Part shown: one piece after another, positions 51,886 through 60,876 of the stretch
Numbering within the stretch: position 1 is the stretch's first letter
How the letters are laid out: each line of letters starts with the position of its first letter
Assembly: GCF_049615385.1 (NCBI RefSeq)
Contig: NZ_JBMZFL010000010.1
Origin: Aequoribacter sp049615385
Lineage (GTDB): Bacteria; Pseudomonadota; Gammaproteobacteria; Pseudomonadales; Halieaceae
DNA: 64,000 nucleotides
Reading direction: 5' to 3' (one strand)
Program-made: the position numbers and the translations under genes
The notes under the pieces: model-generated
Database searches by the model: none
What the model was told of the DNA's origin: nothing
What the model saw: the letters and a program-made list of their open reading frames with translations, nothing else

Positions 51886-52662
51886 TCAGTTAACATCTTG
51901 CTCGCGTAATACCTGATTAAGGTACGCGGCAATTCGTATACCCGCCTGTATCAGCCGTTCGTTCACAGTGCCGATGTGTTGGTAGGGATATTCGTAGTAA
52001 AGCTTATCGTTTTCAGGGTAAATGGTGTCTCGGATTGCAGTGCTTTCGTCTATCCATATTTCCGGATTGGTCGTCGTATATTCTTGAATGAGCGTATTGT
52101 CGATTTTTCGGCTGAGAAATTGCGTGTATTCGGTATACGATAAATTTTGTGATTCGATCATTTGCGTGTCCCAAACTCTGTGCAGGTTTGAGGGCTCACT
52201 AAAATAGCTTACTTTAAAGTCGTTACCGCCTCGGTCGGTGCCGTTTCCCGCGTGCAGTGGTTGATGTAAGTCGCCAATAATGTGAACCACAAATCGAAGC
52301 GCTGTGGCTTTCTCCTCGCGAGACGCAGTCTTCGACTGCAGTTGGGCAGTGAATTGCTGCAAGCCTGTCATGGCATCACCCTGGGGCGGCGCTCCGACTT
52401 CGTGGTAGTGCTTGTGGGGCGGGACGGTAACGTAATGCAGTGGGGAGGATTTACGCCAGAACGGGTCGTTGCTAGAACGCATAAAGTCTGGCCATGTTGA
52501 TGCTTCAGCGAGGGATTCATTACCGATAATATCTTCAATTTTTGCTTGCGCCTCGCTACTCAGTAAGGAGCTTGCGATGGCGCCGGTTATGCGGTGACCA
52601 TTTTGCCCCCAAGCGAGTGCTAGGGAGGGGGTCAGCAACAATAAAAAGAGTACAATTCTCAT
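51886..52662 (-). CDS. S1/P1-type zinc nuclease
   Basis: The 258-residue secreted nuclease has a signal peptide cleaved after ALA at residue 17, leaving Trp18 as the mature N-terminus. In this family the N-terminal Trp coordinates zinc. Other ligands are in GQNGHRITG, PLHYVT, HIIGDLHQPLHAG and NGTDRGGNDF. It would degrade single-stranded DNA or RNA in the periplasm or outside the cell, likely for phosphate or nucleotide scavenging. It is cotranscribed with the YgjP-like gene. Confidence 0.92.
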   Translation of the reverse strand: MRIVLFLLLLTPSLALAWGQNGHRITGAIASSLLSSEAQAKIEDIIGNESLAEASTWPDFMRSSNDPFWRKSSPLHYVTVPPHKHYHEVGAPPQGDAMTGLQQFTAQLQSKTASREEKATALRFVVHIIGDLHQPLHAGNGTDRGGNDFKVSYFSEPSNLHRVWDTQMIESQNLSYTEYTQFLSRKIDNTLIQEYTTTNPEIWIDESTAIRDTIYPENDKLYYEYPYQHIGTVNERLIQAGIRIAAYLNQVLREQDVN

Positions 52663-52752
52663 GGAGACGGCCTTTGAAAGTAGAGAGTCGAGATTAAACC
52701 CAGATTAGGTCAACATGTTAAGTCTTTTGGCGACTCGGTCACAAATATTTCA

Positions 52753-52786
52753 CGTTCAGCGCCCGTTCAGCTTGGTCACGATAATC
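52753..52786 (+). promoter_or_regulatory. OmpR-type direct repeat before the two-component operon
   Basis: CGTTCAGC occurs at 52753-52760 and again at 52764-52771, one helical turn (11 bases) apart on the same face, as expected for an OmpR/PhoB-type dimer site. GATAATCT at 52780-52787 could be the -10, so the box would replace a weak -35. The linked response regulator (53728) is the natural candidate to bind here. Confidence 0.6.
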
Positions 52787-52817
52787 TGAGACTACACAGC
52801 CACAGGAGGGCGTGAAT

Positions 52818-53375
52818 ATGAACCTAAACAACCCAATTAATTCTCGTATGTTGCGGTACTCACGTTGGATGGCGTCCGCCGCGATGGTATCGGTTTGTGC
52901 AAATATCGCAGTCGCTGGGTCTCAGATTATTGAGGCACCTATTACCGACGTCACTAAGATCGTAGAGCGGGTAGAGGAGCGCATTCCCTTTGAGAGTTGC
53001 CACGTGCAGCGTGTCGTAGTCCCAAGTTCTAGCTGGTCAGATAGCATGACACCGGTGCTAACCGGTGGTTTGATTGGTGGCGCAATTGGTAGCGAGATTG
53101 GGCGTAATAGTAAGCGTAAATCGCTCATTATTGGCGCGAGTGCGCTATTGGGTGGTTCCATTGGTCGCGATATATATCGTAGCTCAAATCATCATTCGAG
53201 CCCAAAATATCGAACCCGAGAGGTGTGTGATACGGATTATCGAATTCGTGAATATCAGCAAGTCACGGGTTATCGAGTTCGCTACGAGTACAACGGTAGC
53301 GTGTACGAAGCCATCACAGACTCGCATCCTGGTGCTACAATGCCGATTGAGGTATCCGTGACACCTTTGCACTAG
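52818..53375 (+). CDS. Glycine-zipper envelope protein
   Basis: The 185-residue exported protein has an N-terminal signal (residues about 12-32). A glycine-zipper 2TM segment near residues 82-118 (GGLIGGAIGSEIGRNSKRKS, then GASALLGGSIGRDIY) is as in Rickettsia 17-kDa antigen-like proteins. The C-terminal domain is tyrosine/arginine-rich (YRIREYQQVTGYRVRYEYNG). ATG 52818 is eight bases after AGGAGG; an upstream GTG is too close. It is the first gene of an operon with a PepSY-like protein and a two-component system, and follows a likely regulator box. It may be an envelope-stress target. Confidence 0.78.
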   Translation: MNLNNPINSRMLRYSRWMASAAMVSVCANIAVAGSQIIEAPITDVTKIVERVEERIPFESCHVQRVVVPSSSWSDSMTPVLTGGLIGGAIGSEIGRNSKRKSLIIGASALLGGSIGRDIYRSSNHHSSPKYRTREVCDTDYRIREYQQVTGYRVRYEYNGSVYEAITDSHPGATMPIEVSVTPLH

Positions 53376-53409
53376 AACTGTTATTGCGAGTTTGATCAGG
53401 AGGTAAGTA

Positions 53410-53724
53410 ATGTCAGCCAGTCGTTGCCTTATGGGTGTTCTGTTTGCCTCCTTTCTGCTCACGACCGTTGCGCCCCAATGCCTCGCGTGGTCTCGTTACC
53501 AAGCAGAGCAAAGCTCCGTTCCATCGGGTGCGAGAGTCTTGGTGCCGACTCCTCAGCGCAGTTTGATTGCTCCTAAAATCGCCAATAAAGAAAAGGCCGC
53601 TGTTGCGAAAGCTGTCGAACAGCACGGTGGCAAAGCGTTGGGGGTTGCCGCGGTTGAAGGCGGTTACAAGGTTCGATTGCTGCTGCCTGAAGGTCGCCTT
53701 AAAACTGTTTTTGTTGAGCTTTGA
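53410..53724 (+). CDS. Small exported PepSY-like protein
   Basis: The 104-residue protein has a signal peptide ending near CLA at residue 26. Its C-terminal part (KEKAAVAKAVEQHGGKALGV, then EGGYKVRLLLPEGRLKTVFV) has the shape of a PepSY domain. Such small proteins are often encoded before PhoP/QseB-like response regulators. It ends three bases before the regulator start. It may modulate the sensor kinase in the periplasm; this is inference from position. Confidence 0.65.
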   Translation: MSASRCLMGVLFASFLLTTVAPQCLAWSRYQAEQSSVPSGARVLVPTPQRSLIAPKIANKEKAAVAKAVEQHGGKALGVAAVEGGYKVRLLLPEGRLKTVFVEL

Positions 53725-53727
53725 CTT

Positions 53728-54414
53728 GTGCGGGTCTTAGTCGTAGAAGACGAGCCGCGTTTACGCGAGGGTTTAGTTAAGTCTTTGCATCAATCAAGTT
53801 TCGCCTGTGTGGAGGCTGGTAGCGCTACAGAGGCGCAGTACAGTGTCGACAATTATCCATGCGACCTTATCCTCTTAGACTTGGGTTTGCCAGACGGTGA
53901 GGGGTTAGCATTGGTGCGCCGCTGGCGCGACCAAGGGCTAGATCTGCCGATAATTATTTTGACTGCTCGAGCCGATTGGCAGGATAAAGTGTCCGGGCTG
54001 GAAGCGGGCGCCGACGACTACGTGACCAAGCCTTTCCGAGTAGAGGAGGTTGTGGCTCGCATCAAAGTAGCATTGCGGCGAGTGGGAGGTCGCGCCACGG
54101 AACGTTCGGATTTTGTGGGTGGGGTCACGATTAATTTCGATGCCAGGCGGGTGTGGGTCGGTAAGCAAGAACTCTCGCTCACCTCGTTCGAGTTTAATCT
54201 TCTCGCCCTACTGGCCCAGTCGCCGGGTGCGGTTCGGTCAAAAGCTGACTTGGCTGAGCATTTGTACGATGCAGATGAAGACCGCGAAAGTAATGTACTA
54301 GAGGTCTTGGTTGGTAGGTTACGCAAAAAATTCGCGTCGGCAATGCCTGACGTGGTTATCGAAACAGTTCGTGGATCGGGCTACCGTTTTGCGCTTGAGA
54401 GCAAAGGCCAATGA
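53728..54414 (+). CDS. OmpR-family response regulator
   Basis: The 228-residue response regulator has a receiver domain with phospho-acceptor Asp51 (LILLDLGLPDG), acidic pocket EDE (7-9) and the Lys in TKPF near residue 101. A C-terminal winged helix (about 130-225) ends in VETVRGSGYRF. It is closest in feel to PhoP/QseB-type regulators. The start is GTG, and the end overlaps the kinase start (ATGA). It probably binds the direct repeat at 52753. Confidence 0.94.
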   Translation: MRVLVVEDEPRLREGLVKSLHQSSFACVEAGSATEAQYSVDNYPCDLILLDLGLPDGEGLALVRRWRDQGLDLPIIILTARADWQDKVSGLEAGADDYVTKPFRVEEVVARIKVALRRVGGRATERSDFVGGVTINFDARRVWVGKQELSLTSFEFNLLALLAQSPGAVRSKADLAEHLYDADEDRESNVLEVLVGRLRKKFASAMPDVVIETVRGSGYRFALESKGQ

Positions 54415-55745
54415 GATGGCCGAAATCGATGTTAGCGCGAGCGCTGGCGAGCAGTTCAGCCCTGTTGATACTGATTTTGCTTGGCGGAGTCTACCTATTT
54501 GAGCGTCAAGCCGAGCATCGAGCCTACGCCGAGCAGGCTGAACGTTTGAAGCTTCATCTCTACAACTTGTTGGCGCAGGCAGAGTTTGGTTCGACGTTAT
54601 CGATGCCGATAAATTTATTGGATGCGCGTTATGAGGAGCAGGGATCCGGCTTGATGGCTTGGGCGCTAGACGAAGCTGGCGATACGGCGTGGATGTCTGT
54701 GTCGACACCCAGCCCATTGTCGGCATCAATGCTTGGCAGTGTGAAACAATTAGATCGAGAGCCCGGTGAGTTTAGTTTTGCCATTAATCCCGATGTAGCC
54801 CTGCATGTCGCTCATTACCGAGTGCTTTGGGATACCCCATCCGGTGCAACGCGTCAAACGCGATTTTTTGTAGCCGAATCTACTCAAGACCTGATTGCAG
54901 GGTTACAACAAATGCGCGAACAGGTAAGGGTTATTGCTGGCTTACTCTTCATCGTTGTTCTCAGCGTCCAATCGATGGTTATTCTGTGGAGTACTCGGCC
55001 ACTGAAACAACTCGGAAAGCAAGTTCAGGAGATTGAACAGGGTATTCGAGCCGAGCTTAGTGGTGAGTGGCCGACAGAACTTGGACCACTGAGTGAAAAT
55101 TTGAATATTTTGTTGCGAGGCGAGCAAGATCGTCGCGATCGTATTCGTAAAACGTTGGGTGATTTGGCGCATTCTTTAAAAACCCCTCTCGCGGTATTAA
55201 AGAGTTTGCAAACACAAGACCAAACGCTTGCCTCGGAGCTGCACGAGCAAGTCAGTCGTATGGATGAAATGGTGCAGTGGCAGCTTCAGCGTGCAGTCGG
55301 TGGCGCTCGGAATGTCCTATCTAAGACGGCATTAGTCGCAGTGGTGGAGCGCTTGCGTGCGACTCTGCTAAGAGTCTACAGTGATAGGGATTTAAGTATT
55401 GATGTGCAGGTGGGCGATGTCGCAGTTCGTATGGATGAGCGTGACTTGTTGGAACTGCTGGGCAATGTCATGGATAACGCCTGTAAGTACTGTCGCTCCC
55501 GAGTGGTCGTAAGTATGACGACTGAGGGTGTTAACAAGGTGATCCTAGTCAGCGACGACGGCGACGGTATTTCTCCTGATTTGCGGTCCTTGTTATTAGA
55601 GCGGGGCGAGCGGGCGGACCGTCGCCAACCAGGGCAAGGGTTGGGGTTAGCTCTAACCGTCGATATTGTGTCGAGCTACGGGGGTCGAGTGGAGATTACG
55701 GAGTCTGAGTTGGGCGGTGCGCAGGTGGCTTTGTGGCTGACTTAA
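54411..55745 (+). CDS. Sensor histidine kinase
   Basis: The 444-residue membrane kinase has TM1 at about 13-31, a periplasmic sensor of about 140 residues and TM2 at about 173-193. A HAMP-like region follows, then the H-box DLAHSLKTPLAVLKS with phospho-accepting His254. The ATPase domain has LLGNVMDNACKYC (N box), VSDDGDGISPD (G1) and GQGLGLALTVDIV (G2). Its partner is the regulator just upstream. The PhoQ-like layout suggests sensing of envelope conditions. Confidence 0.93.
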   Translation: MRWPKSMLARALASSSALLILILLGGVYLFERQAEHRAYAEQAERLKLHLYNLLAQAEFGSTLSMPINLLDARYEEQGSGLMAWALDEAGDTAWMSVSTPSPLSASMLGSVKQLDREPGEFSFAINPDVALHVAHYRVLWDTPSGATRQTRFFVAESTQDLIAGLQQMREQVRVIAGLLFIVVLSVQSMVILWSTRPLKQLGKQVQEIEQGIRAELSGEWPTELGPLSENLNILLRGEQDRRDRIRKTLGDLAHSLKTPLAVLKSLQTQDQTLASELHEQVSRMDEMVQWQLQRAVGGARNVLSKTALVAVVERLRATLLRVYSDRDLSIDVQVGDVAVRMDERDLLELLGNVMDNACKYCRSRVVVSMTTEGVNKVILVSDDGDGISPDLRSLLLERGERADRRQPGQGLGLALTVDIVSSYGGRVEITESELGGAQVALWLT

Positions 55746-56386
55746 AGCTTGAGTTTAAACGTTTGGGCGAAGATTGGGTTTTATTGCGCTTTGGCCATGC
55801 TATTTGCGATGAGACCACCGAGCGCGTGCGACAGGCGTATGTCAGTATGCAGGCCCTGGATTTCGTCTGCGAGTGCATCCCAACCTACACAGATCTTGCT
55901 ATTCGTCCGAGAGGCGAGGCGCTGTTGTGGGGGGGCGAGGAGTGGCGGATGTTGATATCTTCGTCGACTCAGGAGAGGCAACTAGCCCCCGGTCGACTCA
56001 TAGAAATGCCTGTGCGATTTGCGCACTTAGACGATGACGCCTTCGACCTGCAGTCTTACTCGCAGCAGATAGGACTGTCGATCGATGCCACCATTGCAAA
56101 GCTCTTAGCCACGGAGTTTAAAGTTGCCATGATTGGATTTTTACCGGGCATGCCATACTTTTCGGGTTTGCCAGAGCATTTGCATCTGCCTCGTCGCCAA
56201 CATTTAGCGACGGCTGTTCCTGGCACCTTCGCGATTGGCGGACAGCAAGCGGGATTTTTGCCTAATCAAACACTGACCGGCTGGTGGCGATTGGGCGCAA
56301 CTGACGCCTCCATTTTTACGCTTGAGCGCGAGCCACAAGGCTTGTTTCAAATCGGTGATCGAGTCCGATTATTAAGGGCTGATTAA
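55733..56386 (+). CDS. pxpB: 5-oxoprolinase subunit B (KipI family)
   Basis: The 217-residue protein has the cyclophilin-like KipI/PxpB signature GFLPGMPYFSGLPEHL and VPGTFAIGGQQAGFLPNQTLTGWW. With PxpA and PxpC it forms ATP-dependent 5-oxoprolinase, which opens pyroglutamate to glutamate. It starts at GTG 55733 inside the end of the kinase gene (13-base overlap). Its usual partner pxpC lies 3.2 kb downstream, separated by a TonB receptor gene. No pxpA is present in the window. Confidence 0.9.
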   Translation: MADLKLEFKRLGEDWVLLRFGHAICDETTERVRQAYVSMQALDFVCECIPTYTDLAIRPRGEALLWGGEEWRMLISSSTQERQLAPGRLIEMPVRFAHLDDDAFDLQSYSQQIGLSIDATIAKLLATEFKVAMIGFLPGMPYFSGLPEHLHLPRRQHLATAVPGTFAIGGQQAGFLPNQTLTGWWRLGATDASIFTLEREPQGLFQIGDRVRLLRAD

Positions 56387-56503
56387 ACCACTCGTCATCA
56401 AAATGTAAAAAACAGCCCTTTCGCAAAAATTTGGTGTTGTCAGCGGACAAAAAGCTGGTTAATGTTGACTTGCCTCACATAATTATAACGAAGGAGTCAC
56501 ATC

Positions 56504-59476
56504 GTGAAGAAAACCGTTATTGCTACAAGCATTGCGGCTTTGGCAGCCACCTCGCAGTTGGCATTCAGCCAAGCCATGCTAGAAGAAGTTATCGTTACCG
56601 CGGAAAAACGCGCAACGAGCATTCAGGACACCCCAATTGCTGTATCAGCATTCTCTCAGGACGATCTGGACGCACAGTTGATTAATGATCAGATGAACCT
56701 CCAGTTCAACGTGCCCAGTTTGACCATGACCAAGGGTAACTTTACCTCGGCAGACGTGCGTATTCGCGGTGTGGGTTCTGGTGCAATCGGACCCGCTGGT
56801 GATGCGGGTGTTGGCGTGCACATGAATGGCGCGTACCTGTGGTCGAGCCGAGTCTTTGAAGGTCAGTACTACGACGCTGAGCGGGTGGAAGTATTGCGTG
56901 GCCCTCAGGGTACTCTGTATGGTCGCAACACGACGGGTGGCGCGATCAACGTCATCACCAACAAGGCCGATCCCACTGAAATGAGCGGTAACATCGAACT
57001 CACAGCGGGTAACTATAACGCGACGCAAATGCGTGGGTACTTCAATATGCCCATCACCGACAACTTGGCGGTGCGCTTTGCAGGTATGCAGATGCAGCGT
57101 GACGGCTTTATTAATAACCAATTCACTGGCAACGATATCGATGACCGAGATATGTGGGGTGGACGTTTAAGCGTTAACTGGACTCCAACCGATACGACTG
57201 AAGTGAATTTGACGGTTCAACACTTTGACGAGGAGGACGCCCGTGCGCGATCTCAAAAATCAGCGTGTAAGAAAGACCCCTCGGGTATCTTAGGCTGCTT
57301 GCCTGGATACAACGACGTGTACGAGACCATTCATTCTGCCTCTGGTATTTCGGGCACTTTGACGAAGCAGATTGGCTCAATATCGCAAGGCGTTTATGGC
57401 ACTCTGGCGGGCTTAACCCAATTGGCCGCCGCAGACCCAGTGCTAGCTGGCAGAGCCGACGTCCAAGCTCTGCTGGGCGCGACCGACCTTGCTACGCTGG
57501 GTGGATATGCAGCGACCGCGGCGTTTCCTGATGATGACTACGCCCTTGATACCAATCCAGATGGTATGCGCCAGGCAAATATGGACTATGAGCCTACCTA
57601 TGCTGCGGGTGAGACCATCGTAACGCTGGACATAAAGCAGGATTTAGGTGACATGACGCTTAGTATTCTAGGCGGCTACTCTAAGGCCTTTGTGGACTCC
57701 ACGGAAGACTACGAGAAGAGTGTTGCTTCAGAGAGCTGGGCGAATCAGTTGGCTGCTCTTGGTGCACTGGCAGGTATACCAGCCTTAAATCCCGATATTA
57801 TTGCTTATCTCCAAGGAACAGGTAACACTCTGCTTGGTCAAGCCGCAGGTGCCGCAGATCCTGCTGTTGCCGCTCAATTACAGGCAGCGGGTGTTGGCTA
57901 CCTGACGGTAGGCGGTGGTGTGGAAGCGTTAGCGCCCTTCATGACCAACGCCGCGACGGGTGTTCCGGGCGTTGGCCTCTGGGCGGGGAACCCTATGATG
58001 ACTGGCGTGGCAAATGGTGTTCCTACGCTGTTGCCAAACGGAGGGTATGAAAGCTTCTCGAAAGGTTGGGGCGCTGATCGCAGCTTTAACGCCTCGGAGC
58101 AAGTCACGGCTGAGGTGCGTTTAATTTCTGATTTCGACGGTGATTTCAACTTCCAGGTGGGTGCTTTTTACATGGATGTTGAAAACCAGAACGGCTACGT
58201 TGTGCGTAGCTCCGGTCTGGCGCTGATCGGTGCGGTACTGCCCGTTAATCCCATGGCTACGGCAATGGGCATGTTCCCCGCGCCACTTGGAAACCCAAAC
58301 AACCCCTTCGATCAGCTGAACCCCTACATGCAGGGTTACCACAATGATTCACGAAGCTACGAGGTCAGTACGTGGGCGGTGTTCGGTGAGGCCTACTACC
58401 AGCTAACCGACCAGCTCAAAGCAACGGTGGGATTGCGCTATAGTGATGAGCAAAAAGACGGTTTTCAGCGCACGCAATATGTGACCTTCCTTGCGCTACC
58501 GAACGAGGCCAACGGCGGCGATTTCTTTATGCCGACCTACGAGGATAGCCAGACAAGCTGGAAACTCAATCTGACCTATGACTACTCAGATGACGTCATG
58601 TTCTACGCAACAGCGTCTTCCAGCTTCAAGTCAGGGGGGTTCAATCCAATTGATCCGAAATCTCCGCTCGTAATCGCCGATCCCAAGAATGCATCGTTTG
58701 AGCCTGAATTTATCGATGCTTTCGAGGTGGGTATGAAGGCGACCTTACTTGACGGTGCGATGCGCTTAAACGGCACCTACTTCTTCTACGATTACCAAGA
58801 TCTGCAGGTCGCTCGTATAGTGGGTGTCACCTCCTTAAACGGTAACACTGACTCAGAAATCAGCGGTCTTGAGGTCGAATTGGATTGGGCGTTGTCAGAG
58901 AAGTGGATCTTATCAGCACAAGCTTCGTTTGTTGATACCGAGATCCTCGACTATCAGATATACGACACATCAGACCCTAACGCTAAGGGTACATCCGAAG
59001 GGCTCGTGTCAATTAACGGCAACAATTATTTAGTGGGCATTGCTCCAGAGGACTGCGAGGCCGGCGCAATTAGCAGTGGGGCGGCCGCAGGACTGTGCCC
59101 CGGTATTCCCAAAGATCAAAGCGGCAATGAGTTATCCAACACCCCTGGTGCCAGTATCAATATTGGCTTGAGCTATCTCACTGAAATGGCTGGTAATCCG
59201 TTAACGATCTCGACGAACTACTACTGGCAGGACGATATGTACTCTCGTAATGAAAACGAGCAAAAAGACCTATCGCCCTCTTGGGAAGTTTGGAACGCGA
59301 GTGCGCGTTACGAAGACTCGGATGGCAAGTGGTATACCGACGTGTGGGTTAAGAACATCCTAGATGATGACTATATCACGGGCATGTACACAGCTGCGCA
59401 GGTGTCGAGCTTGTTTACCAACCAGTTCTTGCTAGATCCACGTACTTACGGCTTGACTGTAGGCTACCGCTTCTAA
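56504..59476 (+). CDS. TonB-dependent receptor between pxpB and pxpC
   Basis: The 990-residue outer-membrane receptor has a signal ending near LAFSQA and a TonB-box-like EEVIVTAEKR. The plug carries VRIRGVGSGAIGPAGDAGVG and VEVLRGPQGTLYGRNTTGGAINVIT. The barrel ends YGLTVGYRF with terminal Phe. Two inserts rich in Ala/Gly/Leu (about residues 280-340 and 420-520) may be long extracellular loops. The GTG start follows AAGGAG. It lies between the two oxoprolinase subunit genes, so its ligand may be a pyroglutamyl compound or peptide, but this is inference. Confidence 0.92.
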   Translation: MKKTVIATSIAALAATSQLAFSQAMLEEVIVTAEKRATSIQDTPIAVSAFSQDDLDAQLINDQMNLQFNVPSLTMTKGNFTSADVRIRGVGSGAIGPAGDAGVGVHMNGAYLWSSRVFEGQYYDAERVEVLRGPQGTLYGRNTTGGAINVITNKADPTEMSGNIELTAGNYNATQMRGYFNMPITDNLAVRFAGMQMQRDGFINNQFTGNDIDDRDMWGGRLSVNWTPTDTTEVNLTVQHFDEEDARARSQKSACKKDPSGILGCLPGYNDVYETIHSASGISGTLTKQIGSISQGVYGTLAGLTQLAAADPVLAGRADVQALLGATDLATLGGYAATAAFPDDDYALDTNPDGMRQANMDYEPTYAAGETIVTLDIKQDLGDMTLSILGGYSKAFVDSTEDYEKSVASESWANQLAALGALAGIPALNPDIIAYLQGTGNTLLGQAAGAADPAVAAQLQAAGVGYLTVGGGVEALAPFMTNAATGVPGVGLWAGNPMMTGVANGVPTLLPNGGYESFSKGWGADRSFNASEQVTAEVRLISDFDGDFNFQVGAFYMDVENQNGYVVRSSGLALIGAVLPVNPMATAMGMFPAPLGNPNNPFDQLNPYMQGYHNDSRSYEVSTWAVFGEAYYQLTDQLKATVGLRYSDEQKDGFQRTQYVTFLALPNEANGGDFFMPTYEDSQTSWKLNLTYDYSDDVMFYATASSSFKSGGFNPIDPKSPLVIADPKNASFEPEFIDAFEVGMKATLLDGAMRLNGTYFFYDYQDLQVARIVGVTSLNGNTDSEISGLEVELDWALSEKWILSAQASFVDTEILDYQIYDTSDPNAKGTSEGLVSINGNNYLVGIAPEDCEAGAISSGAAAGLCPGIPKDQSGNELSNTPGASINIGLSYLTEMAGNPLTISTNYYWQDDMYSRNENEQKDLSPSWEVWNASARYEDSDGKWYTDVWVKNILDDDYITGMYTAAQVSSLFTNQFLLDPRTYGLTVGYRF

Positions 59477-59489
59477 GCAAAGCGAGACG

Positions 59490-59519
59490 AAAAACCCCGG
59501 TCTTTCCGGGGTTTTTTTT
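59490..59519 (+). terminator. Terminator after the TonB receptor
   Basis: AAAACCCCGG-TCTTT-CCGGGGTTTTTTTT forms a strong stem with an eight-T tail, 13 bases after the receptor stop. It separates the receptor transcript from pxpC. Confidence 0.92.
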
Positions 59520-59617
59520 GCCCAAAGAATGATGGATTTCAATCTTTAGGCACTCGGCTTCAAAATTGCCTGTAGAATGGTGGGTGGGCCTCGAGGTTAG
59601 TGCAAAGTGAGTAATTA

Positions 59618-60574
59618 ATGGCAGCTGTCGAAATACAAAAATCCGGTCCTTTATCGACGTTTCAAGACTTAGGGCGTGTGGGGCACCAGCACCAAGGCGT
59701 CAGAGTCTGCGGTGCCATGGATACCTTTGCATCGCGCGTCGCTAATCGTCTTGTTGGCAACACAGATGACTGTGCTGTTATTGAATACACGCTCTTGGGC
59801 GATACTGTGACGTTTAGTGGGCCGGCAATTGTAGCGATGACTGGCGCAGACGCCGAGTGTCGCGTTAATGGGCAACGCCTATCCATGTGGCAAACACTGC
59901 GGCTTGAGCCTGGCGCCACGCTGACTATTGGTGGCATGGCTTGGGGTGTGCGTGCTTATTTGGCCGTCTCGGGTGGCTGGGCCGTGACACCCGTGTTAGG
60001 AAGCGCAAGTACGGACTTGGCCGCCGGATTTGGCGGGCTTGATGGACGAGCATTAAAAAAAGGCGATTTTCTTCGGTTCAATACGGGCGTGGGTGACGAG
60101 ACCCCGGCCATGAAAAAACTGTCTGCCAATCGATACCGTGAGGTGTATCACCGCGACCAAGAGGTCATTCCCTTGCGTGTGCTGCTAGGCCCAGACAGTG
60201 ACCATTTTCATTCACGGTTTGTCGCCGCACTGGATCAGCTTCAGTTTCAGATAAGCTCAGACAGTAATCGTCAGGGCATCACACTAGATTGCAAACATTA
60301 TGACGGGTCGATTCATAGCGCGCTGGGGCCAGATATTATTTCATCGTTTACTGCCATTGGTACGATTCAAATTCCGCGTCACGGACGCCCAACCGTTTTG
60401 ATGGCGGACCGTCAGTCGACCGGTGGTTTCGCCCGATTTGCCAAGGTTATCGACGCCGACTTGCCGACCATGGCGCAATGCCGTCCTGGTCAATCGGTGT
60501 GTTTGGTGCCCGTCAGTTTGGCGGAGGCTCGGGCTGCTAAGTTGTACCTAGACGCGATCGTTGATTCCATTTAG
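59618..60574 (+). CDS. pxpC: 5-oxoprolinase subunit C (KipA / biotin-dependent carboxyltransferase family)
   Basis: The 318-residue PxpC/KipA-type protein has GPLSTFQDLGRVGHQHQGV at the N-terminus, GAMDTFASRVANRLVGN and the conserved YLAVSGGW. The C-terminal VLMADRQSTGGFARFAKVI and LPTMAQCRPGQSV are also typical. It pairs with PxpB in pyroglutamate hydrolysis. It has its own upstream region after the receptor's terminator, so expression may be separate from pxpB. Confidence 0.92.
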   Translation: MAAVEIQKSGPLSTFQDLGRVGHQHQGVRVCGAMDTFASRVANRLVGNTDDCAVIEYTLLGDTVTFSGPAIVAMTGADAECRVNGQRLSMWQTLRLEPGATLTIGGMAWGVRAYLAVSGGWAVTPVLGSASTDLAAGFGGLDGRALKKGDFLRFNTGVGDETPAMKKLSANRYREVYHRDQEVIPLRVLLGPDSDHFHSRFVAALDQLQFQISSDSNRQGITLDCKHYDGSIHSALGPDIISSFTAIGTIQIPRHGRPTVLMADRQSTGGFARFAKVIDADLPTMAQCRPGQSVCLVPVSLAEARAAKLYLDAIVDSI

Positions 60575-60876
60575 CAATCTGCGAGTTGGTCTATTTTGGT
60601 GCGTCAAGCCGGTTCTTGGTGCATCCCTGTCGGGATCGTTGCGGCTGTCGAGTCGCTTTTATCGGGAAATTGTCGACTTCGACTGAGGTTTCACTCGTTT
60701 TGTGGATTGTGGCACGGTGTTTGCTTTTATCACCGTGTTCCATCCAGTACACATTACTTGCGCCGGTTTATTAACCGGCGTTTTTTTTGCTGAAACGCTT
60801 CATCTGTTCGTTACTGACCTCCTCAAAACTTTGATTTTCGATACACTAGAGCGCGCCAACTTACTGAGGAACAAGT
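60575..60876. other. 302-base gap with a hairpin and a terminator
   Basis: No coding region is supported here. A 7-bp hairpin CACGGTG/CACCGTG (60713-60719 with 60731-60737) lies midway, and a clear intrinsic terminator is at 60761-60788. The last 80 bases presumably hold the promoter of the thiolase-like gene, but no convincing -35/-10 pair is visible. Confidence 0.6.
60761..60788 (+). terminator. Intrinsic terminator downstream of pxpC
   Basis: CGCCGGTT-TATT-AACCGGCG followed by eight T. It lies 187 bases after the pxpC stop, which leaves a long 3' untranslated region or an unseen short transcript. Confidence 0.88.
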
